Positions 24,796 through 34,411 of a stretch of 64,000 nt of DNA are shown in pieces. The notes beneath the pieces were generated by a model. That model worked only from the letters and a program-made list of their open reading frames with translations, was not told where the DNA came from and did no database searches. The DNA lies in contig NZ_JACCFI010000001.1 in NCBI RefSeq assembly GCF_013410355.1, positions 1,054,001 through 1,118,000 on the forward strand, given 5' to 3'. Source of the DNA: Agromyces hippuratus (GTDB lineage: Bacteria; Actinomycetota; Actinomycetes; Actinomycetales; Microbacteriaceae). The translations under genes were made by a program, and so were the position numbers. The first letter of the stretch is position 1. Each line of letters starts with the position of its first letter.

Positions 24796-27360
24796 TCAGT
24801 CGGCGATGGCTACGAGCCCCAGCTCGGCGGTCGACAGCAGCAGCGGATGCCGCGGCACCACGCGCACCGTGTAGCCGAACGCGCCCGCGCGGTCGAGCAC
24901 GAGCGACCCCGTGTAGAGGTGCTCGCCCGGGGAGCGCTGCGCCGCGGCATCCGCGACCTCGAGCTCGGCGTGCTGGGCGGCGTCGATCGTCTCGTCGGCG
25001 CGGCTGCGCCCGTATACGACCTCGACCCGCACATCGTCGGGCGAGAGCTCGCCGAGCCGCACGACGGCGCGCAGCTGCAGCTCGTCGCCGACGTGCGGTG
25101 CGTCGATGCCGCCCGACTCCACATGCGCGACGTGCACGCCCGGCCACGCCGCACGCACCCGCGCACCCCAGCTCGAGAGCTCGCGGGCTCCCCGTGCGCT
25201 CTCGGCCGCGACGATCGTGAAGTGCTCGGCCGCCGGCCGGTACAGGCGCTCGACGTACTCGCGCACCATGCGATCGGCGCCGAGGTCGGGCGCGAGCACC
25301 GCGAGGGTCTCGCGTACGCGGCGCACCCACTCGACCGGCACGCCGTCGCCGTCGCGCTCGTAGTAGCGCGGCGCAACCCGGTGCTCGAGCAGATCGTACA
25401 AAGCCGCCGCTTCGAGCGTGTCGCGCTCCCCTGCATCGCCCGCCGCGTCTGCGGAGGGAATCACCCAGCCGTAGTCGTCGCCCGCGAACTCGGCCCACCA
25501 ACCGTCGAGGATCGAGAGGTTCAGGGCGCCGTTCATCGCCGCCTTCATGCCCGAGGTGCCGCACGCCTCGAGGGGGCGCAGCGGGTTGTTGAGCCACACG
25601 TCGCAACCGGGGTAGAGCTTCTCGGCCATGCTCATGTCGTAGTCGGGCAGGAAGACGATGCGACCCCGCAGCTCGGGCTGCTGGGCGAACTGCACGAGCC
25701 GCTGGATCAGCCGCTTGCCCTCGTCGTCGGCCGGGTGCGACTTGCCCGCGATGACGAACTGCACGGGGCGCTCGGGGTTCGTGAGGATGGCCTTCAGCCG
25801 TTCAGGGTCCTGCAGCATGAGCGTGAGCCGCTTGTAGGTGGGCACCCGGCGGGCGAATCCGACCGTGAGCGTGTCGGGGTCGAGCACCTGCGACACCCAC
25901 TTCGGCGGTTCGGCGCCCGAGTGCTGTTCACGCCAGGATGCCGCGAGCCGGCGCCGTGCGTCGTCGACGAGCTGCTGGCGCATGGCGCGCTTGACGGTCC
26001 AGAACTCACCGTCGGCGAGCGCGGGGCTGCGCCACTCGGCGTGCTCGGTGTCGCCCGTGCCGAGCCGCGTCTCGGCGAGGCCGAGCAGGGCGGGGTCGGT
26101 CCAGGTCGGGGCGTGCACGCCGTTCGTGATCGAGGTGATCGGCACCTCCTCGGCGTCGAAGCCCGGCCAGAGGTCGCCGAACATGCGCCGGCTCACCTCG
26201 CCGTGCAGCTTCGAGACGCCGTTCGCGTGCTGGGCGAGCCGCAGGCCCATCACCGCCATGTTGAACGCACTCGTCGCCGGGTCGGCGCCGGGTTCGACCC
26301 CGAGGGCGAGCGCGTCGGCCGGGTCGACGCCAGGTAGCAGCGAACCCGAGAGGTACCGCTCGACGAGCGCACGGTCGAAGCGGTCGATACCGGCGGGAAC
26401 CGGTGTGTGCGTCGTGAAGACGGTGCCCGCACGCACGAGCTGCAGCGCCGCGGCGAACGTGAGCCCCTCGCCGATGTACGTCGCGATGCGCTCGAGGCCG
26501 AGGAAGCCCGCGTGGCCCTCGTTCATGTGGAAGACGTCGGGCGCGGGGCATCCGCTCAGTTCGGTCCATGCGCGAATCGCACGGGCGCCGCCGATGCCGA
26601 GCAGCAGCTCCTGCAGCAGTCGGTGCTCGCCGCCGCCACCGTAGAGGCGGTCGGTCACCGAGCGCAGCTCGTCGGAGTTCGTGGGGATGTCGGTGTCGAG
26701 CAGCAGCAGCGGGATGCGGCCGACCGCGGCCTTCCACACCCGCGCGTGCAGCGCGCGGTCGTCGGGCAGGGCGAGGGTCACCTGCACCGGCGCGCCGTCG
26801 GGTGCGCGCAGCAGCGTGAGCGGCAGGCCGTCGGGGTCGAGCACCGGATAGCGCTCCTGCTGCCAGCCGTCAGGCGAGATCGACTGCGAGAAGTACCCGG
26901 CCTTGTAGAAGAGTCCGACGCCCACGATCGGCACACCGAGGTCGGATGCCGCCTTCAGATGATCGCCCGCGAGGATGCCGAGTCCGCCGGAGTACTGCGG
27001 CAGTGCGGCGGTGATGCCGAACTCGGGCGAGAAGTACGCGATCGTGCGCGGGGTCTCGGCGCCGAGCGACTGGAACCAGCGGGGCTCCGCGAGGTACTCG
27101 CGCAGCGCTGCCCGCTCACGCTCGGCCCATTCGACGTAGCCGCCGTCACCTGCGAGCTCGGCGAGCCTCGCCGGGGCGACCTCGCCGAGGAACGCGACCG
27201 GGTCGCGGTCGGAGGCCTGCCAGAGCTCTGGGTCGACGTGCTGGAACAGCCTGCGGGTCGGTTCGTGCCACGCCCAGCGGAGATTCGCGGCGAGCTCTTC
27301 GAGCGCACCGAGCTCAGCAGGGATGACCGCGCGGACCGTGAACTTGCGAATCGGCTTCAC
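24796..27360 (-). CDS. glgP: Alpha-glucan (glycogen) phosphorylase, DUF3417 type
   Basis: An 854-residue PLP-dependent phosphorylase of the actinobacterial/archaeal branch: N-terminal DUF3417 helical domain (residues ~1-110), then GT35 catalytic domain. PLP Lys is in ACGTSGMKAAMNGAL; other conserved blocks are YFSPEFGI, YSGGLGILAGDHLK and VFTTHTPVPAGIDRF. It releases glucose-1-phosphate from glycogen, or runs in the maltosyl-phosphate direction with GlgE products. Start GTG 27360 has TAGGGT six bases upstream. It faces glgX-ybaK across the inverted repeat. Confidence 0.96.
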   Translation of the reverse strand: MKPIRKFTVRAVIPAELGALEELAANLRWAWHEPTRRLFQHVDPELWQASDRDPVAFLGEVAPARLAELAGDGGYVEWAERERAALREYLAEPRWFQSLGAETPRTIAYFSPEFGITAALPQYSGGLGILAGDHLKAASDLGVPIVGVGLFYKAGYFSQSISPDGWQQERYPVLDPDGLPLTLLRAPDGAPVQVTLALPDDRALHARVWKAAVGRIPLLLLDTDIPTNSDELRSVTDRLYGGGGEHRLLQELLLGIGGARAIRAWTELSGCPAPDVFHMNEGHAGFLGLERIATYIGEGLTFAAALQLVRAGTVFTTHTPVPAGIDRFDRALVERYLSGSLLPGVDPADALALGVEPGADPATSAFNMAVMGLRLAQHANGVSKLHGEVSRRMFGDLWPGFDAEEVPITSITNGVHAPTWTDPALLGLAETRLGTGDTEHAEWRSPALADGEFWTVKRAMRQQLVDDARRRLAASWREQHSGAEPPKWVSQVLDPDTLTVGFARRVPTYKRLTLMLQDPERLKAILTNPERPVQFVIAGKSHPADDEGKRLIQRLVQFAQQPELRGRIVFLPDYDMSMAEKLYPGCDVWLNNPLRPLEACGTSGMKAAMNGALNLSILDGWWAEFAGDDYGWVIPSADAAGDAGERDTLEAAALYDLLEHRVAPRYYERDGDGVPVEWVRRVRETLAVLAPDLGADRMVREYVERLYRPAAEHFTIVAAESARGARELSSWGARVRAAWPGVHVAHVESGGIDAPHVGDELQLRAVVRLGELSPDDVRVEVVYGRSRADETIDAAQHAELEVADAAAQRSPGEHLYTGSLVLDRAGAFGYTVRVVPRHPLLLSTAELGLVAIAD

Positions 27361-27366
27361 GGCTCC

Positions 27367-27372
27367 ACCCTA
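27367..27372 (-). promoter_or_regulatory. Probable -10 element of glgP (TAGGGT)
   Basis: TAGGGT, six bases, GTG at 27360. Confidence 0.5.
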
Positions 27373-27492
27373 GGAGCCGCAGATGTCGGTTGCGTGAACG
27401 CCGAGTCGCGTCGTGATTGTCGACCATCGGATAGGCAGACGACACCCATGAGGCAAGACAAGCTGAAGCTCGGCCGAGGTGAGGGCCGCTCG

Positions 27493-28287
27493 CTATAAGG
27501 GGTCAATCGAATAGCTGTGCAGCGCCTCGGCAAGGTTCGTGTATCTAGCCAGGTGCGGCGCGACGGGCGTCAGCGGCCGTGGGAGGTATCCAAAGCCTCT
27601 GAATCGACGCCGCCCACCAACTTCCCCCGACCACATGATCGCCGCGAGGTCCGGGAACATCTCGCGGGCGACGGGTTCCCTCCCTGCCCCGACCGCGGTG
27701 TTCACTGAGTAGCGGAACGCGCCCAGCGCTATGTCCGCTGCCGAACTCAGATTCGATGCGTTGTCGTTGGTCATGCCGAACAGAACGATGCGATCGTGGA
27801 GGCCGATATGGCTCCCATCCTGGAACGTCAGACCGTGCTGAAAAAGGTGCTCAAGGTGGTCGAATCGGTCATTGTCTCGATCCATCAACATGATCCCTCG
27901 CGCCTGATCGGCAACCAGCAGCTTCCGATAGGCCCCTGCGACTGTATTCAGTGACCACTCCATTCGCTCGTCGTACGTCTGATTGCGGCACAGATCGTGG
28001 AGTACCACTGACACAATCATCCGCACGCCGATTCGTCTCAGGTCAGCAATGAGCGACTTCTTAGCCTCACGATGAGTCTCAGGTGAGACGTACGAAGGTC
28101 GCTCGTTGGTGTTGAACTTGAAGTTATCGCCGGGGCGGTAGCCAGCGGCCGCACGGCACGCTGCGACAGCGGCGTCCACGAGCGGAATCTGTTCGGGCGT
28201 GTAGACGAGTCCGCCGACGATGAAGAAGTGGTTCTCTACGTAGTCGCGGTTCGTTTCGTCGACGAGAAAGATGTGCACACAGCCCAT
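27493..28287 (-). CDS. DUF3800 domain protein, probably acquired
   Basis: A 264-residue protein (from ATG 28287; ATG 28323 would add 12 residues). N terminus MGCVHIFLVDETN matches the DUF3800 strand that usually reads IDESG; an internal MDRDND and the C-terminal SSAADIALGAFRYSV match the family's later acidic AD motif. The fold is thought to be RNase H-like, so nuclease activity is possible but unproven. Base composition is clearly lower in GC than neighbours and codon use is mixed (for example TCA, ATA, AAA). It interrupts the glycogen gene cluster alone, with no integrase nearby; DUF3800 genes often travel with mobile or defence loci. Confidence 0.75.
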   Translation of the reverse strand: MGCVHIFLVDETNRDYVENHFFIVGGLVYTPEQIPLVDAAVAACRAAAGYRPGDNFKFNTNERPSYVSPETHREAKKSLIADLRRIGVRMIVSVVLHDLCRNQTYDERMEWSLNTVAGAYRKLLVADQARGIMLMDRDNDRFDHLEHLFQHGLTFQDGSHIGLHDRIVLFGMTNDNASNLSSAADIALGAFRYSVNTAVGAGREPVAREMFPDLAAIMWSGEVGGRRRFRGFGYLPRPLTPVAPHLARYTNLAEALHSYSIDPL

Positions 28288-28393
28288 CGTGGACCTATTC
28301 CACCGGCGATGGCGCCCGATCATCCGTGAGCCGGAAAACCCTGATCACAAACAAGTCAAAGACTTCCGACGGTCGACGCGCCGGGCCGACGGC

Positions 28394-30028
28394 CTACGCG
28401 AGCGCGAGGTATTGATGCACGAACGCCACCGCCATGCCGCCCTCACCGACGCCAGCAGCAACGCGCTTCACCGAGCCCGACCGCACGTCCCCGATCGCGA
28501 ACACCCCCGGCGCACTCGTCTCGAGCGCGAACGGCCGACGGTCGAGACCCCACTGCGGGGTCGCCGCCGCGTCGGCCCCGGTGAGGATGAAGCCGTGGGC
28601 GTCGCGCGCGACCGCCGATGGCATCCACTCGGTCACGGCGTCGGCGCCGATCATGACGAACACGACGCCGGCCTCGGTGCGCACGGTCGCCCCGCTCGTG
28701 CGGTCGGCGACGTCGATGGCCTCGAGGCTCGACCCGCCGTACAGCCCGACGATCTCGCTGCGGGTCTGCACGCGAACCCCGTCGTTGGCGGCGATCTGGT
28801 CGATGAGGTAGCGCGACATGCTGGCTTCGAGCGACGGGCCGCGCACGAGCATCGTGACCGATCGCGCGTGCCGTGCGAAGAAGAGCGCGGCCTGGCCTGC
28901 CGAGTTGCCCGCGCCGACGATGCAGACGTCGGCGCCCTGCGCGATCGAGGCGTCGCTGCGGGCGGCGCCGTAGTAGACGCCGTTGCCACGGAACCGGTCG
29001 ATGCCCGGCACCGGCAGCGAGCGCCAGGCCACACCGGTCGCGATGATCACGACGGGCGCCCGCAGCACGTCGCCGCCGTCGAGCACGATCTCGACCCCTG
29101 CTGCGCCGGCGTCCGGCTCGATCGACTCCACGGTGCGCGTCACGACGATCTCCGCGCCGAGCCGCTTCGCCTGCTTCAAGGCGCGACTGGCGAGGTCGTC
29201 GCCCGAGATGCCGAACGGAAAGCCGGTGTAGTTCTCGATGCGCGTCGAGGTGCCCGCCTGCCCGCCAGGTGCGACGGACTCGATCACGACCGTGCGCAGG
29301 CCCTCCGCGGCGCCGTTGACGGCGGCGGTGAGACCCGCGGGCCCGGCACCGAGAATGACGACGTCGTAGTCGGATGCCGCGGGCACCACGTCGAGCCCGA
29401 CCGCCGTCGCGACCTCGCGGAGCGACGGGTCCACCGTGCGCGCGCCGCCGTGTTCGAGAATCGGGTATCTGTCCCCGGCGACCGGCTCGTCGAGGGTCGT
29501 GCGCTCGAACGCGACCTGGTTTCGGATGAGGAAGCCGGTGACCTCATGGGTTCGGGCATCCGAGCGCGGCCCGATGACCCGCACGTCGGTCTCGAGCCGC
29601 TCGGCCGCCATCTCCTGCAGCGAATCGAGGTAGCGCCGGGCGAGACCGGCGACGCGGGCGGGGATCGACGGCGCCGCCGCCGCGAGCGTGTAGTAGACCG
29701 TGACGTCAAGTTTGATGATGCGCGCCCCCTCCGCGGCATCCGCTGCCCGACCGCTCGCCGGGAACGGCGTGCTCAGCGTCATCGGCACCTCGCCGAAGAA
29801 CTGCCCCGGCTTGCGACGGCCGATCACGCGCTCCTCGCCGTTGATCACCTTGGTGATCTCGGCGCCGCCCTCGACGACGATGAAGAGTGCCCGCTCGTCG
29901 CCCTCGTGCGCGAAGTATTCGCCGGGCATGAGGCGGATGTCCTCGACGGCTCGCGCGACCTCGTCGAGCGTCGCCTCGGGCACCGGCGCGAAGATCGGGA
30001 TGCCGCGGAGCGTCTCTGCGGTGATCAT
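28394..30028 (-). CDS. FAD-dependent oxidoreductase with N-terminal cyclic-nucleotide-binding domain
   Basis: A 544-residue fusion. Residues ~8-120 form a CRP-type cNMP-binding domain (HEGDERALFIVVEGGAEI, FFGEVPMTL). Residues ~148-212 resemble a thioredoxin-like half-domain without a CxxC. Residues ~222-544 are a thioredoxin-reductase-like flavoprotein with two GxGxxG sites (VVILGAGPAGLTAA and VCIVGAGNSAGQAA) and the C-terminal GVFAIGDVRSG FAD motif. The redox CxxC of true thioredoxin reductases is absent (YYGAARSDA at that place), so electron acceptor is unknown. ATG 30028 lies just behind a TACCGT hexamer. Confidence 0.88.
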   Translation of the reverse strand: MITAETLRGIPIFAPVPEATLDEVARAVEDIRLMPGEYFAHEGDERALFIVVEGGAEITKVINGEERVIGRRKPGQFFGEVPMTLSTPFPASGRAADAAEGARIIKLDVTVYYTLAAAAPSIPARVAGLARRYLDSLQEMAAERLETDVRVIGPRSDARTHEVTGFLIRNQVAFERTTLDEPVAGDRYPILEHGGARTVDPSLREVATAVGLDVVPAASDYDVVILGAGPAGLTAAVNGAAEGLRTVVIESVAPGGQAGTSTRIENYTGFPFGISGDDLASRALKQAKRLGAEIVVTRTVESIEPDAGAAGVEIVLDGGDVLRAPVVIIATGVAWRSLPVPGIDRFRGNGVYYGAARSDASIAQGADVCIVGAGNSAGQAALFFARHARSVTMLVRGPSLEASMSRYLIDQIAANDGVRVQTRSEIVGLYGGSSLEAIDVADRTSGATVRTEAGVVFVMIGADAVTEWMPSAVARDAHGFILTGADAAATPQWGLDRRPFALETSAPGVFAIGDVRSGSVKRVAAGVGEGGMAVAFVHQYLALA

Positions 30029-30138
30029 CGGTCTCGCACCATGCGCCGACGGTATCCACGCCGCGACCTCTCGTCAACAGATGCGGCCGGCCGTGACGAT
30101 CCGGCCGCGTTCGCGAGTGCGATCCGGTGCAGACGCGC

Positions 30139-30144
30139 TACGGT
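30139..30144 (+). promoter_or_regulatory. Probable -10 element of glgE-glgB (TACGGT)
   Basis: TACGGT, six bases, GTG at 30151, with no ribosome binding site between. Confidence 0.5.
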
Positions 30145-30150
30145 CGAACC

Positions 30151-32193
30151 GTGACGACCGCCCCCGTGCTCGCCGGCCGGATCCCCGTGACCCGGCTGAC
30201 CCCCGCTGTGCCCGATGCGCGCTGGCGCCCCAAGGCGTTCGAGGGCGAGGTGGTGCCGTTCCGCGCGACCGTGTTCCGCGAGGGGCACGACCAGGTTGGC
30301 GCGATGCTCGTCATCACGAGCCCTGCAGGCCTCACACGGCACGAGCGGATGTCTCCGCTGGCGGCCGGCACCGATCGCTGGGAGGCCGAGGTGCTGCTCG
30401 ACGAGATCGGCGAGTGGCACTGGCACGTCACGGGATTTGACGACGAGGTCGCGACGTGGCGGCACGACGCCGCGCTCAAGGTCGACGCCGGGGTCGACGC
30501 CGAGCTGATGTTCGAGCTCGGCGCTCGCCTGCTCGATCGGGCGATCGCGGAGAAGGCCCGGCCGCTCGCCGTACGAAAGCGTCTCGCGAGCGTCGCGGCG
30601 GGGTTGCGGGGTGAGCACGCTTCGACAGGCTCAGCGAACAGAGCCGCTGCCGATCGGCGAGCGCTGATCGACGACCCGGCCCTCGCCGAGTTCGATGCGC
30701 GACCGCTCGCACGGCTCTCGACGGACTCCCCCGAGCACGCGATCCTCGTCGAACGCCGGCACGCGGGCGTCGGCGCCTGGTACGAGTTCTTCCCGCGGTC
30801 CGAAGGGGCGAAGCAGCTGAAGGACGGCTCGTGGAAGTCGGGCACCTTCCGCACCGCGGCCAAGCGGCTCGACGGGGTCGCGGCGATGGGCTTCGACGTC
30901 GTCTACCTGCCGCCGATCCATCCGATCGGGGTCACGAACCGCAAGGGGCGCAACAACACGCTCGACCCGGGACCGCACGACCCCGGCTCCCCCTGGGCCA
31001 TCGGCGGACCGCTCGCCGACGGCACCCCCGGCGGCCACGACGCCGTGCACCCCGACCTCGGCACGCTCGCCGACTTCCGCGCGTTCGTGCGCCGGGCGGC
31101 AGCACTCGGCATCGAGGTCGCCCTCGACCTCGCGCTGCAGGCCACCCCCGACCACCCGTGGGTGACGGAGCATCCCGACTGGTTCACGCAACTGCCCGAC
31201 GGCACGATCCGCTACGCCGAGAACCCGCCGAAGAAGTACCAGGACATCTACCCGGTGAACTTCGACGACGACCCCGACGGCATCTTCGCCGAGGTGCTGC
31301 GCATCGTGCGGCACTGGATGAAGCAGGGCGTGCGCATCTTCCGCGTCGACAACCCGCACACGAAGCCGCTCGCGTTCTGGGAGCGGCTGATCGCGACGGT
31401 CAACGCGGATGACCCGGGCGTCGTCTTCCTCGCCGAGGCCTTCACCCGTCCTTCGATGATGCAGGCGCTCGCGATGGTCGGCTTCCAGCAGTCGTACTCG
31501 TACTTCACGTGGCGGAACACCAAGGCCGAACTCGAGGAGTTCCTGACGAGCGTGTCGCAGGAGACCGCCGACTTCATGCGGCCGAACCTCTTCGTCAACA
31601 CCCCCGACATCCTCACCGAGTACCTGCAGTTCGGCGGGCCGGCCGCGTTCACGGTGCGCGCGACCGTCGCCGCGACGGCGGCGCCGCTCTGGGGCGTCTA
31701 CGCGGGCTTCGAGCACTTCGAGTCGGTCGCCCGGCCCGGCGCCGAAGAGGCGATCGATAACGAGAAGTACGAGTACAAGCCGCGCGACTTCGCGGCCGCC
31801 GAGCGCGAGGGCCGTTCGCTCGCGCTCTACCTCGGCATTCTCAACCGCATCCGCGCCGAGCACCCGGCGCTCGGCCAGCTCCGCAACATCCGCTTCCACG
31901 CGAGCGACGACGACTCGGTGCTCGTCTATTCGAAGCACCTCGACGGCCGCTTCACCGGCACGGGCGACGACGACACGATCATCGTCGTCGCGAACGTCGA
32001 CCCGCACTCGGTGCGGGAGACCACCGTGCACCTCGATCTCGAGGCGATCGGCCTCCCGCCCGGTGCCCGCTTCGAGGTCGACGAACTCGTCACCGGCGAA
32101 CGCTGGGAGTGGGGCGCGTCGAACTACGTGCGCCTCGACGCGTTCACACGGCCCGCGCACATCCTGCACGTGAGGAGGGCCACCGATGCCTGA
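30151..32193 (+). CDS. glgE: Alpha-1,4-glucan:maltose-1-phosphate maltosyltransferase
   Basis: A 680-residue GH13_3 enzyme that extends alpha-1,4-glucan with maltosyl units from maltose-1-phosphate. Layout: N-terminal beta domain (1-~110), helical insert S, catalytic barrel. Nucleophile Asp in GVRIFRVDNPHTKPL, acid Glu in VVFLAEAFTRP, third Asp in FVNTPDILTEY. GTG 30151 is chosen for its leaderless-type TACGGT; GTG 30127 is a less likely start. A REP-like 21-mer lies inside the reading frame around residue 157-163. It overlaps glgB by eight bases, the classic GlgE-GlgB pairing; treS and pep2 are not in the window. Confidence 0.96.
   Translation: MTTAPVLAGRIPVTRLTPAVPDARWRPKAFEGEVVPFRATVFREGHDQVGAMLVITSPAGLTRHERMSPLAAGTDRWEAEVLLDEIGEWHWHVTGFDDEVATWRHDAALKVDAGVDAELMFELGARLLDRAIAEKARPLAVRKRLASVAAGLRGEHASTGSANRAAADRRALIDDPALAEFDARPLARLSTDSPEHAILVERRHAGVGAWYEFFPRSEGAKQLKDGSWKSGTFRTAAKRLDGVAAMGFDVVYLPPIHPIGVTNRKGRNNTLDPGPHDPGSPWAIGGPLADGTPGGHDAVHPDLGTLADFRAFVRRAAALGIEVALDLALQATPDHPWVTEHPDWFTQLPDGTIRYAENPPKKYQDIYPVNFDDDPDGIFAEVLRIVRHWMKQGVRIFRVDNPHTKPLAFWERLIATVNADDPGVVFLAEAFTRPSMMQALAMVGFQQSYSYFTWRNTKAELEEFLTSVSQETADFMRPNLFVNTPDILTEYLQFGGPAAFTVRATVAATAAPLWGVYAGFEHFESVARPGAEEAIDNEKYEYKPRDFAAAEREGRSLALYLGILNRIRAEHPALGQLRNIRFHASDDDSVLVYSKHLDGRFTGTGDDDTIIVVANVDPHSVRETTVHLDLEAIGLPPGARFEVDELVTGERWEWGASNYVRLDAFTRPAHILHVRRATDA
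30619..30639. repeat. REP-like 21-mer embedded in glgE
   Basis: The stretch GCTTCGACAGGCTCAGCGAA(C) matches a short repeat family widespread between genes of GC-rich bacteria. Here it is read in frame, giving the peptide ASTGSANR in a variable interdomain loop of GlgE. I saw no other copy in this window. Confidence 0.5.
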
Positions 32194-34393
32194 ACCGATC
32201 GCCGCACCCGTCATCGCCGACGACGTGCTCGCCGCCGTCGCCGAGGGGCGCCACCACGACCCGCACTCGGTGCTCGGGCAGCACGGGTTCGACGAGCCGC
32301 ACCACGCGGGGCCGCTCACGGCGATCCGCACCCGACGGCCACTCGCGGAATCGGTCGAGGCGGTCCTCCCCGGCGGCGGCGTGCTCCCGCTCGAACACGT
32401 CGGTCACGGCATCTGGGCCGGCGCCGGCGCCTTCGGCCCGACCGACTACCGGGTGCGCGCCCGCTACGCCGACGACGCGGAGTGGACGAGCGACGACCAC
32501 TATCGCTTCGCCCCGACCATCGGCGAACTCGACCTGCACCTCATCGGCGAGGGCCGGCACGAAGAGCTCTGGCGCGTGCTCGGCGCCCACTATCGCGAGC
32601 ATTGGGGCGTCACGGGCAGCGTCGCCGGCACCGCGTTCACGGTCTGGGCGCCGCGCGCGGCCGCAGTGCGCGTGACCGGTGCATTCAACCGCTGGGACGG
32701 CACCGGGCACGCGATGCGCAGCATGGGCCCAACGGGCATCTGGGAGCTCTTCATCCCCGATGTCGAGCCCGGCGCGGTGTACAAGTTCGAGCTGCTCACC
32801 GCCGCCGGCGACTGGATCATGAAGGCCGACCCGATGGCTCGCCAGGCCGAGGTCTCCCCCGCCACGGCTTCCGTCGTCTCGCGCAGCACCCACGAGTGGG
32901 CCGACGGCGAATGGATGTCGCGCCGCGCCGTCGCCGACCTGCACGCGTTGCCAATGAGCATCTACGAGCTGCACCTCGGCTCGTGGCGTCCCGGCAAGGG
33001 CTACCGCGACGTCGCCGACGAGCTCATCGAGTACCTCGAGTGGCTGGGCTACACGCACGTCGAGTTCATGCCGCTCGCGGAGCATCCGTTCGGCGGCTCG
33101 TGGGGCTATCAGGTGACCGGCTACTACGCCGCCACCTCGCGCTTCGGCTCGCCGGACGACCTGAAGTACCTCATCGATCGCCTGCACGGCGCGGGCATCG
33201 GCGTCATCATGGACTGGGTGCCCGGGCACTTCCCGAAAGACGAGTGGGCGCTCGCGCGCTTCGACGGCCAGCCGCTCTACGAGCACGCCGACCCGCGTCG
33301 CGGCGAGCAGCTCGACTGGGGCACCTATGTCTTCGACTACGGCAACCCGCGAGTGCGCAACTTCCTCGTCGCCAACGCCCTGTTCTGGTTCGAGGAGATG
33401 CACGTCGACGGGCTGCGGGTCGACGCGGTCGCCTCGATGCTCTACCTCGACTACTCACGGGAAGACGGCGAGTGGCTGCCGAACATCCACGGCGGCCGCG
33501 AGCACCTCGAGGCGATCGCGTTCCTGCAAGAGGCCACCGCGACGGCCTACAAGCGCAACCCCGGCATCGTCATGATCGCGGAGGAGTCCACGAGCTGGCC
33601 GGGCGTCACCGCCCCCACCGAGGGCGGCGGCCTCGGCTTCGGCTACAAGTGGAACATGGGCTGGATGCACGACTCGCTGCAGTACATCCAGAACGACCCG
33701 ATGTACCGATCACATCACCACCACGACCTCACGTTCTCGTTCCTCTATGCGTTCAGCGAGCACTTCGTGCTGCCGATCAGCCACGACGAGGTCGTGCACG
33801 GCAAGGGCTCGCTCGTGCGCAAGATGCCCGGCGACCACTGGCAGCAGCTCGCCAACGTGCGCGCCTACCTCGCCTTCATGTGGGCGCATCCCGGCAAGCA
33901 GCTGCTCTTCATGGGGCAGGAGTTCGGCCAGCTCTCCGAGTGGAGCGAGGAGCGCGGCCTCGACTGGTGGATCCTCGACCAGCCGAGCCACCGGCAGCTC
34001 GCCGAGTTCGTCGGCGCGCTGAATCGCGGCTACCGTGCCACTCCCGCGCTCTGGGAGCTCGATGACGACGCGGCCGGCTTCGAGTGGATCGAGGGCGGCG
34101 CGACCGCCGAGAACGTCATCGCGTTCCTCCGGTACGACCGCGAGCGGCGACCGCTCCTCTGCGTCGTGAACTTCGCGGGAGTGCCGCACGAGGGGTTCCG
34201 CCTCGGCCTGCCGAGCGCCGGACGCTGGCGCGAGGTCATGAACTCGGATGCCGCGGAGTTCGGCGGCTCGGGCGTCGGCAACCTCGGCGGGGTCGACGCG
34301 GTCGAGGAGCCGTGGGCCGGTCGCCCGGCATCGGCGTCGTTCACGCTGCCCCCGCTCGGCGCGGTGTGGTTCGCCCCCGACGCGACCGGCTGA
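32186..34393 (+). CDS. glgB: 1,4-alpha-glucan branching enzyme
   Basis: A 735-residue GH13_9 enzyme that introduces alpha-1,6 branches into glycogen. Two N-terminal beta domains (N1 ~1-110, CBM48 ~115-215, VTGAFNRWDG), then the barrel: nucleophile Asp in GLRVDAVASMLYLDY, acid Glu in IVMIAEESTSWPGV, third Asp in LPISHDEVVHGKGSL; C-terminal all-beta domain ends PPLGAVWFAPD. GGAGG lies before the ATG inside the end of glgE. Converges with the YbbN-like gene 18 bases downstream. Confidence 0.98.
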   Translation: MPEPIAAPVIADDVLAAVAEGRHHDPHSVLGQHGFDEPHHAGPLTAIRTRRPLAESVEAVLPGGGVLPLEHVGHGIWAGAGAFGPTDYRVRARYADDAEWTSDDHYRFAPTIGELDLHLIGEGRHEELWRVLGAHYREHWGVTGSVAGTAFTVWAPRAAAVRVTGAFNRWDGTGHAMRSMGPTGIWELFIPDVEPGAVYKFELLTAAGDWIMKADPMARQAEVSPATASVVSRSTHEWADGEWMSRRAVADLHALPMSIYELHLGSWRPGKGYRDVADELIEYLEWLGYTHVEFMPLAEHPFGGSWGYQVTGYYAATSRFGSPDDLKYLIDRLHGAGIGVIMDWVPGHFPKDEWALARFDGQPLYEHADPRRGEQLDWGTYVFDYGNPRVRNFLVANALFWFEEMHVDGLRVDAVASMLYLDYSREDGEWLPNIHGGREHLEAIAFLQEATATAYKRNPGIVMIAEESTSWPGVTAPTEGGGLGFGYKWNMGWMHDSLQYIQNDPMYRSHHHHDLTFSFLYAFSEHFVLPISHDEVVHGKGSLVRKMPGDHWQQLANVRAYLAFMWAHPGKQLLFMGQEFGQLSEWSEERGLDWWILDQPSHRQLAEFVGALNRGYRATPALWELDDDAAGFEWIEGGATAENVIAFLRYDRERRPLLCVVNFAGVPHEGFRLGLPSAGRWREVMNSDAAEFGGSGVGNLGGVDAVEEPWAGRPASASFTLPPLGAVWFAPDATG

Positions 34394-34411
34394 TCGAGCC
34401 GCTGCTGCGCG

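Noticed and set aside
24680..25606. Minus-strand frame ending in CHSCGYTIRRAG...
   Set aside because: Its C-terminal part is encoded by the inverted repeat and the rest is shadow of glgP.
27365..28390. Prophage or integrative element around DUF3800
   Set aside because: No integrase, att-like direct repeats or phage genes; only one atypical gene.
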